A program made the translations under genes and the position numbers. The notes under the pieces were generated by a model, which made no database searches, had not been told where the DNA came from, and saw nothing but the letters and a program-made list of their open reading frames with translations. A DNA stretch of 64,000 nucleotides from Lachnospiraceae bacterium (lineage in GTDB: Bacteria > Bacillota > Clostridia > Lachnospirales > Lachnospiraceae), in the NCBI GenBank assembly GCA_017399445.1, contig JAFQCM010000125.1, positions 17,050-81,049 of the forward strand, read 5' to 3'. Of this stretch, positions 41,722 to 51,389 are shown one piece after another. Position 1 is the stretch's first letter; every line of letters begins with the position of its first letter.

Positions 41722-43644
41722 ATGGCAAAACAGACATCCTATGATGCACAGAATATATCAGTATTAGAAGGGTTAGAAGCAGTAAGAAAACGCCCTGGTA
41801 TGTATATTGGTAGTGTAACAACCAAAGGATTAAATCATTTAATTTATGAAATTGTAGATAACTCTGTAGATGAGCATTTAGCAGGATTTTGTAATCGAAT
41901 TGAAGTAACACTGGAAAAAGACGGTTCTGCTACCGTCAGTGATAATGGACGTGGAATTCCAGTGGACATGCATGAAAAAGGAATTAGTGCAGAACGACTG
42001 GTATTTACAACCTTGCATGCAGGAGGAAAGTTTGACAATTCTGTATACAAAACCAGCGGAGGACTTCATGGTGTAGGTTCTTCCGTAGTAAATGCTTTGT
42101 CTAATTATCTGGATATAAAGGTAAAAAGAGATGGATTTATTCATCATGACCGGTATGAAAAAGGAAATCCCGTGATTGAACTGGAAGGTGGCTTGCTTCC
42201 AAAGATTGGAAAAACTAGAGAAACCGGTACTATTATCAATTTTTTGCCAGATGATACCATTTTTGAAAAGACTCGTTTTAAAGCAGAAGAAATCAAATCA
42301 AGACTTCATGAAACAGCTTACCTAAACCCAGAGTTAACCATCTGTTTTATAGATAAGCGTCAGGCAGATCCGGAAGTAATTGAATTTCATGAAGAGGATG
42401 GAATTGTAGGATTTGTAAAAGATATAAACAGAAAAAGTGAAGCAGTGCATGATGTAGTTTATTTAAAAGGAGAAAGTGAAGGGATTACGGTAGAAGCAGC
42501 TTTCCAGTATGTAAATGAATTTCATGAAAATGTACTAGGATTTTGTAATAACATCTATAATGCAGAAGGTGGAACTCACTTAACTGGATTTAAAACTATA
42601 TTTACCACAGTCATTAATTCCTATGCAAGAGAATTAGGGATTTTAAAGGATAAAGATGCCAACTTTACCGGAGCAGATGTTAGAAATGGTATGACGGCAG
42701 TAGTTTCCATTAAGCATCCAGACCCACGGTTTGAAGGGCAGACAAAAACAAAACTGGATAATCAGGATGCAGCAAAGGCAGTGAATAAAGTAACCGGAGA
42801 AGAAATTACCAGATACTTTGACCGAAATGTAGAAGTATTAAAAAATGTGATTTCCTGTGCAGAAAAGGCAGCAAAAATCAGAAAAACAGAAGAAAAAGCA
42901 AAGACTAACATGTTGTCAAAACCAAAATTTTCTTTTGATTCTAACGGAAAGCTTGCCAACTGTGAAAGCAGAGATGCTTCCAGATGCGAAATTTTCATTG
43001 TGGAAGGAGATTCTGCGGGAGGTTCAGCAAAAACTGCAAGAAACAGAGAATTTCAGGCAATCTTGCCAATTAGAGGTAAGATTTTAAATGTGGAAAAAGC
43101 AAGTATTGATAAAGTTTTGGCAAATGCAGAAATTAAAACTATGATCAATGCTTTTGGATGTGGATTTTCTGAAGGTTTTGGAAATGATTTTGATATTACA
43201 AAACTTCGATATAATAAGATTATTATTATGGCAGATGCGGACGTAGATGGGGCCCACATTTGTACTCTTTTGCTGACTTTATTTTACCGTTTTATGCCGG
43301 AATTAATTTATGAAGGTCATGTGTATATTGCTATGCCGCCACTTTACAAGGCTATGCCATCTAAAGGTGAAGAAGAATATCTGTATGATGATAAGGCATT
43401 GGAAAAATATCGTAAGAGACAAAAGGGAAAATTTACCCTACAAAGATACAAAGGTCTTGGAGAAATGGATGCAGAGCAACTTTGGGAAACTACTTTAAAT
43501 CCGGAAACCAGAATGTTAAAACAGGTAGAAATTGAAGACGCCAGAATGGCATCCGATGTAACAGAAATGCTCATGGGAACAGAAGTACCTCCAAGAAAAG
43601 CTTTTATTTACGAACATGCCCAGGATGCAGAACTGGATATCTAG
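41722..43644 (+). CDS. type IIA DNA topoisomerase subunit B (GyrB/ParE)
   Basis: A 640-residue ATPase subunit with the GHKL motifs EIVDNSVDEHLAGF, SDNGRGIPVD and GGLHGVGSSVVNAL. Its TOPRIM motifs are VEGDSAGGSA and DADVDGAHI. The segment ILPIRGKILNVEKA is GyrB-like, whereas the partner subunit lacks the GyrA box; so it is either a second gyrase-like pair or topoisomerase IV. Many Lachnospiraceae carry such a second pair near rsmD and coaD. ATG 41722 is preferred; a TTG at 41668 overlaps the promoter. The SD is weak (AGAAGGGACG). Confidence 0.93.
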   Translation: MAKQTSYDAQNISVLEGLEAVRKRPGMYIGSVTTKGLNHLIYEIVDNSVDEHLAGFCNRIEVTLEKDGSATVSDNGRGIPVDMHEKGISAERLVFTTLHAGGKFDNSVYKTSGGLHGVGSSVVNALSNYLDIKVKRDGFIHHDRYEKGNPVIELEGGLLPKIGKTRETGTIINFLPDDTIFEKTRFKAEEIKSRLHETAYLNPELTICFIDKRQADPEVIEFHEEDGIVGFVKDINRKSEAVHDVVYLKGESEGITVEAAFQYVNEFHENVLGFCNNIYNAEGGTHLTGFKTIFTTVINSYARELGILKDKDANFTGADVRNGMTAVVSIKHPDPRFEGQTKTKLDNQDAAKAVNKVTGEEITRYFDRNVEVLKNVISCAEKAAKIRKTEEKAKTNMLSKPKFSFDSNGKLANCESRDASRCEIFIVEGDSAGGSAKTARNREFQAILPIRGKILNVEKASIDKVLANAEIKTMINAFGCGFSEGFGNDFDITKLRYNKIIIMADADVDGAHICTLLLTLFYRFMPELIYEGHVYIAMPPLYKAMPSKGEEEYLYDDKALEKYRKRQKGKFTLQRYKGLGEMDAEQLWETTLNPETRMLKQVEIEDARMASDVTEMLMGTEVPPRKAFIYEHAQDAELDI

Positions 43645-43657
43645 GAGGAAAAGGAAC

Positions 43658-45940
43658 ATGGAAGAACAGATTATAAAAACAGAATACTCCGACATTATGC
43701 AAAAATCCTATATTGATTATGCCATGAGTGTTATTATTGCCAGAGCCCTTCCGGATGTAAGGGATGGATTAAAGCCGGTACAAAGAAGAACATTGTATGA
43801 TATGCATGAACTGGGGATTCGTTATGACAAACCTTACCGTAAATGTGCCCGTATTGTGGGGGATACCATGGGTAAATATCATCCCCATGGAGACAGCTCT
43901 ATTTATGAAGCACTAGTAGTTATGGCACAGGAATTCAAAAAGGGACAGCCTTTAGTAGATGGTCATGGTAATTTTGGTTCCATTGAAGGGGATGGAGCAG
44001 CAGCAATGCGTTATACCGAAGCGCGCCTTCAGAAAATTACTCAGGAAGTATTTTTGGCGGATTTAGATAAAAATGTAGTAGACTTTGGTCCTAACTTTGA
44101 CGAAACGGAAAAAGAGCCATTGGTATTGCCTGTAAAGGTGCCAAATCTTTTACTAAATGGAGCAGAGGGAATTGCTGTAGGTATGGCGACCAGCATCCCT
44201 CCACATAATTTAGGAGAAATTATCGAAGCAGAAAAAGCATTTTTAAAGAATCCAAATATTTCCACAGAAGAATTAATGGGGTATGTTCAGGGACCGGATT
44301 TTCCAACTGGTGGTATTGTAGTAAATAAAGATGATTTGTTGGAAATTTATAAAACTGGCACCGGAAAAATTAAGGTTCGTGGAAAAGTAGAAATTGAGCA
44401 GGTAAAAGGTGGTAAGGAGCGAATTGTAATTACTGAAATTCCTTATACCATGGTAGGTGCCAATATTGGGAAATTCTTAAATGATATTGGAAATTTGGTA
44501 GAAACTAAAAAAGCTCCGGATATTGTGGATATTTCCAACCAGTCTTCTAAAGATGGTATTCGTATTGTTTTGGAATTAAAGAAGAATGCAGATACTAATC
44601 AGCTGATTAATATGTTGTATAAAAAAACAAAGTTAGAAGATACCTTTGGAATGAACATGTTGGCAGTAGCTAATGGAAAACCAGAAACCATGGGGCTTCG
44701 GGAAGTGATTGAACATCATTTGGATTTCCAGTATGAAATTACTACAAGAAAGTATAAAACTTTATTGGAAAAAGAACTGGACAAAAAAGAAATTCAAGAA
44801 GGTTTAATCAAAGCCTGCGATGTTATTGATTTAATAATAGAGATTTTAAGAGGAAGTAAGAATATTAAAGAAGCCAAGGCTTGTCTGGTATCTGGAGAAA
44901 CTGGAAATATTAAGTTTAAATCAAAAGCATCTGAAAAAGCAGCCGCTCTTTTGAAATTTACAGAGCCACAGGCAACGGCTATTTTAGAAATGCGTCTTTA
45001 TAAATTAATTGGTTTAGAAATCAAAGCTTTGTTAAAAGAACATGAAACTACTTTGGCAAATATAGCAAAATATGAAGATATTTTAAGCAACCATACTGCT
45101 ATGACAAAAGTAATCCGCAAAGAGCTGGATGAAATTAAGAAGAATTATGCAGTTCCAAGAAAGACAGTAATTGAAAATGGTGTGGAAGCTGTTTACGAAG
45201 AAAAGAAAATAGAAGAGCAAGAAGTTGTTTTCTTAATGGATCGTTTTGGTTATGCAAAAACTATTGATACTACTACTTATGAAAGAAATAAAGAAGCAGC
45301 AGACAGTGAAAATAAATATGTGATTACCTGTATGAATACAGACAAAATATGCATTTTTACAGATACCGGAGTGTTGCATTCCTTAAAGGTGCTGGATTTA
45401 CCATATGGAAAATTCAGAGACAAGGGAATTCCAGTGGATAACGTGAGTAATTACAATAGTGCAGAGGAAGAAATTGTTCTTGCAGCATCCTTAAAAGCAT
45501 TAAATGATAAATATCTGGTCTTTACCACAGCCCAGGGAATGATGAAAAAAGTTATGGGAACAGAGTTTGATGTGGCAAAACGAACCATTGCTGCTACAAA
45601 ATTAAATGAAGGCGATAAAGTAAGAACTATTTTAATTGAAACTATGGTATTGATCTCAGAAGATATGAGTATTTCTGAAATACCAAAGAATACCAATAAT
45701 ATTGTATTACAGACAGAAAAAGGAATTTTCTTACGTTTTATGTCTACAGAAATACCGGAAAAGAAACGTGGTGCGGTAGGTGTACGAGGCATAAAATTAT
45801 CCAGTGATGATAAAATAGAACAGGCATATCTGTTTGATGATAATGAAACTTATTCTATAGAATATAACAAAAAAGAAGTGGTACTTTCCCGACTGAAAAA
45901 AGCAGGACGTGATACAAAAGGAACCAAGTACCGGGGTTAA
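43658..45940 (+). CDS. type IIA DNA topoisomerase subunit A (GyrA/ParC)
   Basis: A 760-residue DNA-cleaving subunit. The N-terminal part has ARALPDVRDGLKPVQRRTLY, the quinolone-region helix HPHGDSSIYE and the active-site Tyr119 in AAMRYTEARL. The C-terminal beta-pinwheel (from about residue 500) lacks a recognisable QRRGGKG GyrA box and is rather short, a ParC-like feature. The last blade has KRGAVGVRGIKL. ATG 43658 has CTAGGAGG upstream, directly after the B-subunit stop. Whether it decatenates or supercoils cannot be told from the sequence. Confidence 0.93.
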   Translation: MEEQIIKTEYSDIMQKSYIDYAMSVIIARALPDVRDGLKPVQRRTLYDMHELGIRYDKPYRKCARIVGDTMGKYHPHGDSSIYEALVVMAQEFKKGQPLVDGHGNFGSIEGDGAAAMRYTEARLQKITQEVFLADLDKNVVDFGPNFDETEKEPLVLPVKVPNLLLNGAEGIAVGMATSIPPHNLGEIIEAEKAFLKNPNISTEELMGYVQGPDFPTGGIVVNKDDLLEIYKTGTGKIKVRGKVEIEQVKGGKERIVITEIPYTMVGANIGKFLNDIGNLVETKKAPDIVDISNQSSKDGIRIVLELKKNADTNQLINMLYKKTKLEDTFGMNMLAVANGKPETMGLREVIEHHLDFQYEITTRKYKTLLEKELDKKEIQEGLIKACDVIDLIIEILRGSKNIKEAKACLVSGETGNIKFKSKASEKAAALLKFTEPQATAILEMRLYKLIGLEIKALLKEHETTLANIAKYEDILSNHTAMTKVIRKELDEIKKNYAVPRKTVIENGVEAVYEEKKIEEQEVVFLMDRFGYAKTIDTTTYERNKEAADSENKYVITCMNTDKICIFTDTGVLHSLKVLDLPYGKFRDKGIPVDNVSNYNSAEEEIVLAASLKALNDKYLVFTTAQGMMKKVMGTEFDVAKRTIAATKLNEGDKVRTILIETMVLISEDMSISEIPKNTNNIVLQTEKGIFLRFMSTEIPEKKRGAVGVRGIKLSSDDKIEQAYLFDDNETYSIEYNKKEVVLSRLKKAGRDTKGTKYRG

Positions 45941-45951
45941 GGAGGAAATGT

Positions 45952-46515
45952 ATGCGTGTAATAGCAGGCACAGCAAGAAGACTTCAGTTAAAAACAATAG
46001 AAGGGGATGTTACAAGACCAACTACGGACCGAATCAAAGAAACTTTATTTAATATGCTTCAATATGATTTGGCAGACTGTCGCTTTTTAGATTTGTTTAG
46101 TGGCAGCGGTGCGATTGGAATTGAGGCTTTAAGCAGAGGGGCAAAAAGAGCCTGGTTTGTAGAAAATAATTCGGCAGCAGTAAAATGCATTAAGGAAAAT
46201 CTTCAGTTTACAAAATTAATTGACAAAGCAGAAGTTATGAATACAGATTGTCTTAGTGCATTAAAGCGTTTGGAGGGACAGAAAGCCTTTGATTTTATCT
46301 TTATGGATCCACCCTATCATCAGGAATTTGAAAAAGAAGTGCTTTACTATTTGAAAGATTCTTCTTTGGCAGATGAAAATACAGTAATTATTATAGAAGC
46401 AGACTTAGAAACAACCTTTGACTACTTAAATGAGAGTAACTCTCCTTTTGAAATCATAAAATATAAAAAGTACAAAACAAATATGCATGTATTTGTGCAA
46501 AGAAAAGAGGCATAG
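45952..46515 (+). CDS. rsmD: 16S rRNA (guanine-N2)-methyltransferase RsmD
   Basis: A 187-residue SAM methyltransferase for G966 of 16S rRNA (E. coli numbering). It begins [14 protein letters not shown], has [15 protein letters not shown], the SAM-binding [19 protein letters not shown] and the catalytic MDPPYH motif. SD AAGGAGG precedes ATG 45952. coaD starts 1 bp after the stop, a very widespread pairing in Bacillota. Confidence 0.96.
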   Translation: MRVIAGTARRLQLKTIEGDVTRPTTDRIKETLFNMLQYDLADCRFLDLFSGSGAIGIEALSRGAKRAWFVENNSAAVKCIKENLQFTKLIDKAEVMNTDCLSALKRLEGQKAFDFIFMDPPYHQEFEKEVLYYLKDSSLADENTVIIIEADLETTFDYLNESNSPFEIIKYKKYKTNMHVFVQRKEA

Positions 46516-46516
46516 T

Positions 46517-46999
46517 ATGGCAAAAGCATTGTATTCGGGAAGTTTTGATCCTGTAACCTATGGTCATTTAGATATTATTAAGAGAGCTGCAAACATATTT
46601 GATGAAGTGGTGGTAGCTGTTTTGAATAATAAGGCGAAAAATCCATTGTTTTCTGTGGAAGAACGTGTTAATATGTTAAAAGAGACTACAAAGGAACTGA
46701 AAAATGTAAAAATTACTTCATTTAGCGGTCTGTTAGTAGATTTTGCAAAAGAAGAGAATGTTAATGTAATTGTTCGTGGACTTCGTGCAGTTACAGATTT
46801 TGAATATGAACTTCAGATGGCACAAACTAATCATGAGTTATTGCCGGAAGTGGATACCATGTTTCTTACAACTAATATATTATATTCTTATGTAAGTTCT
46901 ACTATTGTAAGGGAAGTGGCTTCTTATCAAGGGGATGTGACTCATTTTGTGCCGGAATATATTGCACAAAAAGTATGTGATAAGTATAAAAGTATATAA
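46517..46999 (+). CDS. coaD: phosphopantetheine adenylyltransferase
   Basis: A 160-residue enzyme making dephospho-CoA from 4'-phosphopantetheine and ATP. It has the N-terminal [14 protein letters not shown] with the T/HxGH motif, [19 protein letters not shown] and the signature [11 protein letters not shown]. Length is standard. ATG 46517 has AAAAGAGGC 5 nt upstream, inside the rsmD end; an upstream in-frame TTG/ATG region overlapping rsmD was rejected. Confidence 0.97.
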   Translation: MAKALYSGSFDPVTYGHLDIIKRAANIFDEVVVAVLNNKAKNPLFSVEERVNMLKETTKELKNVKITSFSGLLVDFAKEENVNVIVRGLRAVTDFEYELQMAQTNHELLPEVDTMFLTTNILYSYVSSTIVREVASYQGDVTHFVPEYIAQKVCDKYKSI

Positions 47000-47037
47000 G
47001 GATAGAAGGAAAATAAAGAAAGAGGAGAGGTCTTGTT

Positions 47038-47631
47038 ATGAGCAGCAGAATTGAACAAATTATTGATGAGATTCAAGAATATATAGATAATTGTAAGTAT
47101 CAGCCATTGTCAAATACTAAGATTGTAGTATCGAAGGATGAAATGGATGAGTTGTTACGGGAACTTCGAATGAAAACACCAGAAGAAATTAAGCGTTACC
47201 AGAAGATTATCAGTAATCGGGATGCTATTATTGAAGATGCAAAAACAAGGGCGGAATCCATGCTTCGGGAAGCGGCAATACATACCAACGAGCTGGTAAG
47301 TGAACATGAAATTATGCAGCAGGCTTATGCGCAGGCAAATGAAGTTATCGCCCAGGCAACAGAAAAGGCACAGCTTATTTTAGATAATGCTACAAAAGAT
47401 GCCAATGATATTAGAATTGGTGCTATTCAATACACAGATGAAATGTTGGGAAGTCTTGGAAATATAGTTTCTCATGCCATTGATTCTGCCACAGCAAAAT
47501 ATGATAATTTGATTTTGGAATTAAAACGTACTTATGAAATTATTGATACCAATAAGAAATCATTATCTGTACAAGAGGAGCCAAAAGAAGAAGAGCCGGA
47601 ATTAGAAGAAACAGAAGAACCAATGGAATAG
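47038..47631 (+). CDS. coiled-coil protein of unknown function (often labelled ATPase or DivIVA-like)
   Basis: A 197-residue soluble, helical protein. Residues about 60-125 are an Ala/Glu/Arg-rich coiled coil (AKTRAESMLREAAIHTNELV, AQANEVIAQATEKAQLILDNATKDAND) resembling DivIVA or ATP synthase b-subunit helices, and the C-terminus is a Pro/Glu-rich acidic tail. It lacks any Walker motif, so 'ATPase' labels in related genomes come from the b-subunit-like coil. SD AGAGGAGAGG precedes ATG 47038. The position between coaD and ylbJ is conserved in the family; function is unknown. Confidence 0.8.
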   Translation: MSSRIEQIIDEIQEYIDNCKYQPLSNTKIVVSKDEMDELLRELRMKTPEEIKRYQKIISNRDAIIEDAKTRAESMLREAAIHTNELVSEHEIMQQAYAQANEVIAQATEKAQLILDNATKDANDIRIGAIQYTDEMLGSLGNIVSHAIDSATAKYDNLILELKRTYEIIDTNKKSLSVQEEPKEEEPELEETEEPME

Positions 47632-47644
47632 AGTAAAAAAGTTG

Positions 47645-47680
47645 AACCTCAAACTGCATCTTAGCAGTTTGGGGTTTTTC
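47645..47680. terminator. intrinsic terminator between convergent genes
   Basis: AACCTCAAACTGC pairs with GCAGTTTGGGGTT (one G-T pair), followed by TTTC on the plus strand and by CAACTTTTTT on the minus strand, so it serves both the coiled-coil gene and ylbJ. Confidence 0.88.
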
Positions 47681-48621
47681 TATGGAGTATAAATATATAA
47701 AAAAATGATAGTGAAAAGAAAGGATAGAAGAGCCTGTATTGCTTTTGAGAAAAGGTAAGGAAGAAAAGGTAGAGAGGAATCCTTCATCATGCTATAAGTC
47801 TGCATCAGACCTGAAATTCCACCAAATACACAAATGGGAATGGAAAGCATCAGCCGTAAAGTGAAAGGTAGATTTTGAACAGTAATGTAGTTAATACCTG
47901 TAGTTACTTCAATAAACCCGGTAAGAAATGATAGCGTAACAGGAGGAAGAGAAAAAGAAAGAAACATTCCTGAAATAATGGAGAACAGGATTACATACCC
48001 ACCTAACTTTGTGATTTGTGTAAAACTGTCCATAATGGCGGTGTCTAAAATTTGGAAATCCAGTTTTTTGCTTTTAGAAGAAACAACAGGAGAACACCAA
48101 TTTTTTTCCGTTTCTTTTCGGAAAACAGGCTGGGTAAGCAATGCAAAAATAACAGGGGTGCCATAAATAATTAGTATGATATAGGGCAGTAGATCCGGTG
48201 CGTCTAGACAGGAAATGGTTAAAAAACTGCTGATAAACATAGGGCTTAAATTATTGCAAAAAGACAGTAGATAGCAGGCTTCAGAATAACTTAACTGTTC
48301 GTGACTGTAAAGTTCAGAAACTAGTTTTGCTCCCATAGGATAACCACATAAAAAACCGGTCATTACTACAAAGGTGCCGGATTTACTTAAATGGAAAAAT
48401 TTCTGAAATGGTGGTGCAAAAAGAAAGGTTAGATAGGAAATCCCATCTACTTCAATTAAAAGTTTTGAAATAATCATAAAGGGCAATAGTGTAGGAAGCA
48501 GCACTTTGAACCATAACATAAGTCCAGAACGTGCGGAAGAAACTGCGTTAGCAGGTGAAATCAGAATAAAAACAAAAATGGAAATGATAATACCTGTAAA
48601 AATATATTTTTGAACCTTCAT
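47680..48621 (-). CDS. ylbJ: sporulation integral membrane protein YlbJ
   Basis: A 313-residue polytopic membrane protein with at least seven hydrophobic segments and a nucleoside-recognition (Gate) domain: SGLMLWFKVLLPTLLPFMI, SGTFVVMTGFLCGYPMGAKLV, LLSFCNNLSPMFI and FGGISGLMQTYSMM. In Bacillus YlbJ is a sigma-E-dependent protein needed for a normal spore. Its presence suggests a sporulation-capable lineage, although the gene is also kept in some non-sporulating relatives. It is divergent from the M23 peptidase gene. No clear promoter was seen in the 55-bp gap. Confidence 0.9.
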   Translation of the reverse strand: MKVQKYIFTGIIISIFVFILISPANAVSSARSGLMLWFKVLLPTLLPFMIISKLLIEVDGISYLTFLFAPPFQKFFHLSKSGTFVVMTGFLCGYPMGAKLVSELYSHEQLSYSEACYLLSFCNNLSPMFISSFLTISCLDAPDLLPYIILIIYGTPVIFALLTQPVFRKETEKNWCSPVVSSKSKKLDFQILDTAIMDSFTQITKLGGYVILFSIISGMFLSFSLPPVTLSFLTGFIEVTTGINYITVQNLPFTLRLMLSIPICVFGGISGLMQTYSMMKDSSLPFLPYLFSKAIQALLSFLFTIIFLYIYTP

Positions 48622-48676
48622 TTTATGTACCCAAAGAGGAATTTGTTATTTATTATATGAAAAAAAACAAATATCT

Positions 48677-49642
48677 ATGACTGAAACCCAATGGAAAAAA
48701 TGGAATAAAATACCGGGTTTTCGCATAGAATATAAAGATGCCTGTGAGGTTTTGGTATATGTGGAGAAAAGAAAAAAAATTGATTTAGTGGCCAGTATTG
48801 TGAGTTTAAGTATTTTGGGAATATTAATTACTTTTAGTGAAAAGGCTTTGTTAGAAAATGCAGCATATTCATGGGTGAATGATGAATTAAATGAAGAAGA
48901 GGCATTTCGGACAACAGAAGTAAGTGATGAAAGTACAACTTATATGATACAAAATGAAATTCGGGGAGAGGAACTGGCAGAATTTATTACAGAAAGTTAT
49001 TTTTATGAGAAGATTAATCATGAGAAAATTACAGAACCGGATTTGATGAAAAACATAGAAACGCAGAAGTCTATAGAAATTATCAAAGAAAAGTTTAAAA
49101 AAGAATATGAGATCCTTTTGGAAAGCAATAAGGCTATCTGGGAAGATGTGAAATATTTTCCGGTACCAGAATCCTCTAGTAAAAAAGATGCCACTGTAAG
49201 TTATGAAAACTCGTGGAAATTTGAAAGAACATTTGGGGGGAAGAGGTATCATGAAGGCTGCGATATTATGGCGGACATAAATAAAAGGGGAATTTATCCG
49301 GTTGTTAGTATGTGTGATGGAATTGTAGAGAAAAAAGGATGGCTTCCTAAGGGGGGATACCGACTTGGGATTCGGGGAAAAAACGGTGGTTACTTTTATT
49401 ATGCTCATCTGGAATCTTATGCAGATTTGGAAGAGGGAGATGAAGTAAAAGCAGGACAGTTTTTGGGATTTATGGGAGATAGTGGTTATGGGGAAGAGGG
49501 AACTATCGGGAAATTTGATGTGCATCTTCATGTGGGAATTTATATTAAAACAAAACATCAAGAAGAGTTAAGTGTTAATCCATATCCAGTGCTAAAATAT
49601 TTGGAGAATTATAAAATAATTATGGATTTTGGAAGGGACTAA
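48677..49642 (+). CDS. membrane-anchored M23 family metallopeptidase
   Basis: A 321-residue protein with a cytoplasmic N-terminus, one membrane segment (about residues 38-56), a helical linker and a C-terminal LytM-type peptidase domain. Zinc ligands: HEGCDI (His and Asp near residue 193-197) and HLHVG near 281-285, with YYAHL before it. Such enzymes cut peptidoglycan cross-links. The neighbouring divergent ylbJ suggests a sporulation link. The start at 48677 has no good SD within 15 bp, which is unusual in this window; a nearby non-ATG start cannot be excluded. Confidence 0.88.
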   Translation: MTETQWKKWNKIPGFRIEYKDACEVLVYVEKRKKIDLVASIVSLSILGILITFSEKALLENAAYSWVNDELNEEEAFRTTEVSDESTTYMIQNEIRGEELAEFITESYFYEKINHEKITEPDLMKNIETQKSIEIIKEKFKKEYEILLESNKAIWEDVKYFPVPESSSKKDATVSYENSWKFERTFGGKRYHEGCDIMADINKRGIYPVVSMCDGIVEKKGWLPKGGYRLGIRGKNGGYFYYAHLESYADLEEGDEVKAGQFLGFMGDSGYGEEGTIGKFDVHLHVGIYIKTKHQEELSVNPYPVLKYLENYKIIMDFGRD

Positions 49643-49700
49643 AAATGTTATAAATATTACAAAAAATTTAGAAAATTAATAGGCACTTAGGAAAGAAGTG

Positions 49701-49709
49701 TGGTATAAT
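49701..49709 (+). promoter_or_regulatory. extended -10 promoter upstream of the alarmone synthetase gene
   Basis: TGGTATAAT, i.e. TATAAT with an upstream TGn; no good -35 at 16-18 bp. Leader of about 98 nt with no recognised structure. Confidence 0.55.
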
Positions 49710-49813
49710 TTCTTTATAAGAATTCGTGAAAATTGTAGTGCTATAAATCATGGCAGGAAATGCTATAAATGAAATATTAAAACAGTGCTAAGGCACATAA
49801 TGGAGTGGTTCAT

Positions 49814-50629
49814 ATGGAAATACAATTATGGAGAGAGATTTTAAACCCTTATGAACTTGCCGTAGAAGAATTAAAGGTTAAGTTTAACCATAATATCAGA
49901 GAACATCGGGAAAAAGGCCTGTATTCTCCTATTGAGCAAGTGTTAGGACGTGTAAAATCAGTTACAAGTATTATTGAAAAAGCGGCCAAGAAAAATATTC
50001 CAATGGAAAGAATTGAAGAGGAAATTGAGGATATTGCGGGAATCAGAATTATTTGCCAGTTCGTGGAAGATATTTATGCAATCGCTGATATGATAAAAGC
50101 CCGTGATGATATGGAAGTAAAAAGTATCAAGGATTACATCAAGAATAGAAAAGATAGTGGATATCAAAGTTATCATATGATTGTAATGTATAGAATTCAA
50201 ACGTTAAATGGACCCAAAACCATACCGGTAGAAATTCAGATTCGTACTTTGGCAATGAATTTTTGGGCAACCATTGAACATTCTCTTCAGTACAAGTACA
50301 GAGAAAATATGCCGGAATATATTAAAGATAGTCTAATGGGTGCAGCAACAGCAGTTCTTGTATTGGATAAGGAAATGTCAGCAGTTCGAAGTGAAATTAT
50401 GGATGCACAGAATTCTTTCCGAATTAAAGCAAATGTAGTTGCATCTATTTTAAATACCATGCAAAATCTCTACAAAGTTGCTAACAAACGGGAAGTTATG
50501 AAAATTCAAGATGAATTTTACCGGATATACGAACAGGATGATTTGGAGCAATTAAGACGTTTTGAGAGAGAAATTGATTTAATTGCAGAGGGATACAAGG
50601 TGCAGGGAATCAAACATGCATTAAATTAG
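49814..50629 (+). CDS. small alarmone synthetase (GTP pyrophosphokinase, RelQ/YjbM type)
   Basis: A 271-residue protein with only the RelA/SpoT synthetase domain: DIAGIRIICQFVEDIYAIADM, DYIKNRKDSGYQSYHMIV (ATP/GTP site) and VEIQIRTLAMNFWATIEHSLQYKY. There is no HD hydrolase, TGS or ACT domain, so it makes (p)ppGpp without ribosome control. It is longer than Bacillus YjbM (211 residues) through a C-terminal helical region. ATG 49814 has TGGAG upstream; an in-frame GTG at 49805 overlaps that SD. Confidence 0.93.
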   Translation: MEIQLWREILNPYELAVEELKVKFNHNIREHREKGLYSPIEQVLGRVKSVTSIIEKAAKKNIPMERIEEEIEDIAGIRIICQFVEDIYAIADMIKARDDMEVKSIKDYIKNRKDSGYQSYHMIVMYRIQTLNGPKTIPVEIQIRTLAMNFWATIEHSLQYKYRENMPEYIKDSLMGAATAVLVLDKEMSAVRSEIMDAQNSFRIKANVVASILNTMQNLYKVANKREVMKIQDEFYRIYEQDDLEQLRRFEREIDLIAEGYKVQGIKHALN

Positions 50630-50642
50630 AAAGGGAAAGAAT

Positions 50643-51356
50643 ATGCTGATAAGAATAGATAAATTTCTTGCAGATGCCAAAGTGGGAAGTAGAAGTGAGG
50701 TTAAGGGGTACATAAAAAAAGGACGTATTCGCATTAATGCAGAAGTTGCAAAAAAGGCAGAGGAAAAAATTGATACAGAAAAAGATGTTGTGTATTTTGA
50801 TGATACCAAAGTATGTGGAAAAGGCTTTGTTTACTATATGTTGAATAAGCCTAAGGGAGTGGTCAGTGCTACCAATGATAATTTAAATCAGACAGTAATT
50901 GATTTAATACCGGAAAAATATCAGGAAGAATTGTTTCCGGTAGGGAGACTAGATAAAGATACAGAAGGTCTTTTAATTGTTACCAATGACGGAGTGCTGG
51001 CACATAACCTGTTATCACCAAAAAAACATGTAAGTAAAACCTATTATGCATTAATAAAGGGATTTGTAACAGAAGAAGATGTTGCAATGTTTCAAGAAGG
51101 TCTGGACATAGGAGAGAAAAAGCCTACTATGCCTGCAGACCTTCATATTTTGAAATCACAGGAAATTTCAGAAATTGAAGTAACCATCTGTGAAGGAAAG
51201 TTTCATCAGGTGAAGCGGATGTTTCAAGCGGTTTCTAAAGAAGTGATTTACTTGAAGAGAATTTCTATGGGAAAACTAGAACTGGATAAAAGACTTCAAC
51301 CGGGAGAATACCGGTATCTGACAGAAGAAGAAATTGGATTGTTAAAGTCAAAATAA
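50643..51356 (+). CDS. RsuA/RluB-family pseudouridine synthase
   Basis: A 237-residue protein with an N-terminal S4 RNA-binding domain (IRIDKFLADAKVGSRSEVKGYIKKGRIRIN) and the RsuA-type catalytic motif GRLDKDTEGLLIVTNDG. It also has GKFHQVKRMFQAV near the end. RsuA modifies 16S position 516; RluB/E/F act on 23S rRNA. The length and overall pattern favour an RsuA-like 16S enzyme, but this is not certain. SD AAAGGGAAAG precedes ATG 50643, and the gene is closely packed with its neighbours. Confidence 0.9.
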   Translation: MLIRIDKFLADAKVGSRSEVKGYIKKGRIRINAEVAKKAEEKIDTEKDVVYFDDTKVCGKGFVYYMLNKPKGVVSATNDNLNQTVIDLIPEKYQEELFPVGRLDKDTEGLLIVTNDGVLAHNLLSPKKHVSKTYYALIKGFVTEEDVAMFQEGLDIGEKKPTMPADLHILKSQEISEIEVTICEGKFHQVKRMFQAVSKEVIYLKRISMGKLELDKRLQPGEYRYLTEEEIGLLKSK

Positions 51357-51389
51357 AGGTCAGAAAGGAAAAATATCAGGAGGCACGAT

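Noticed and set aside
46487..46516. Longer CoaD start inside rsmD
   Set aside because: The CoaD family begins at [12 protein letters not shown] (46517).
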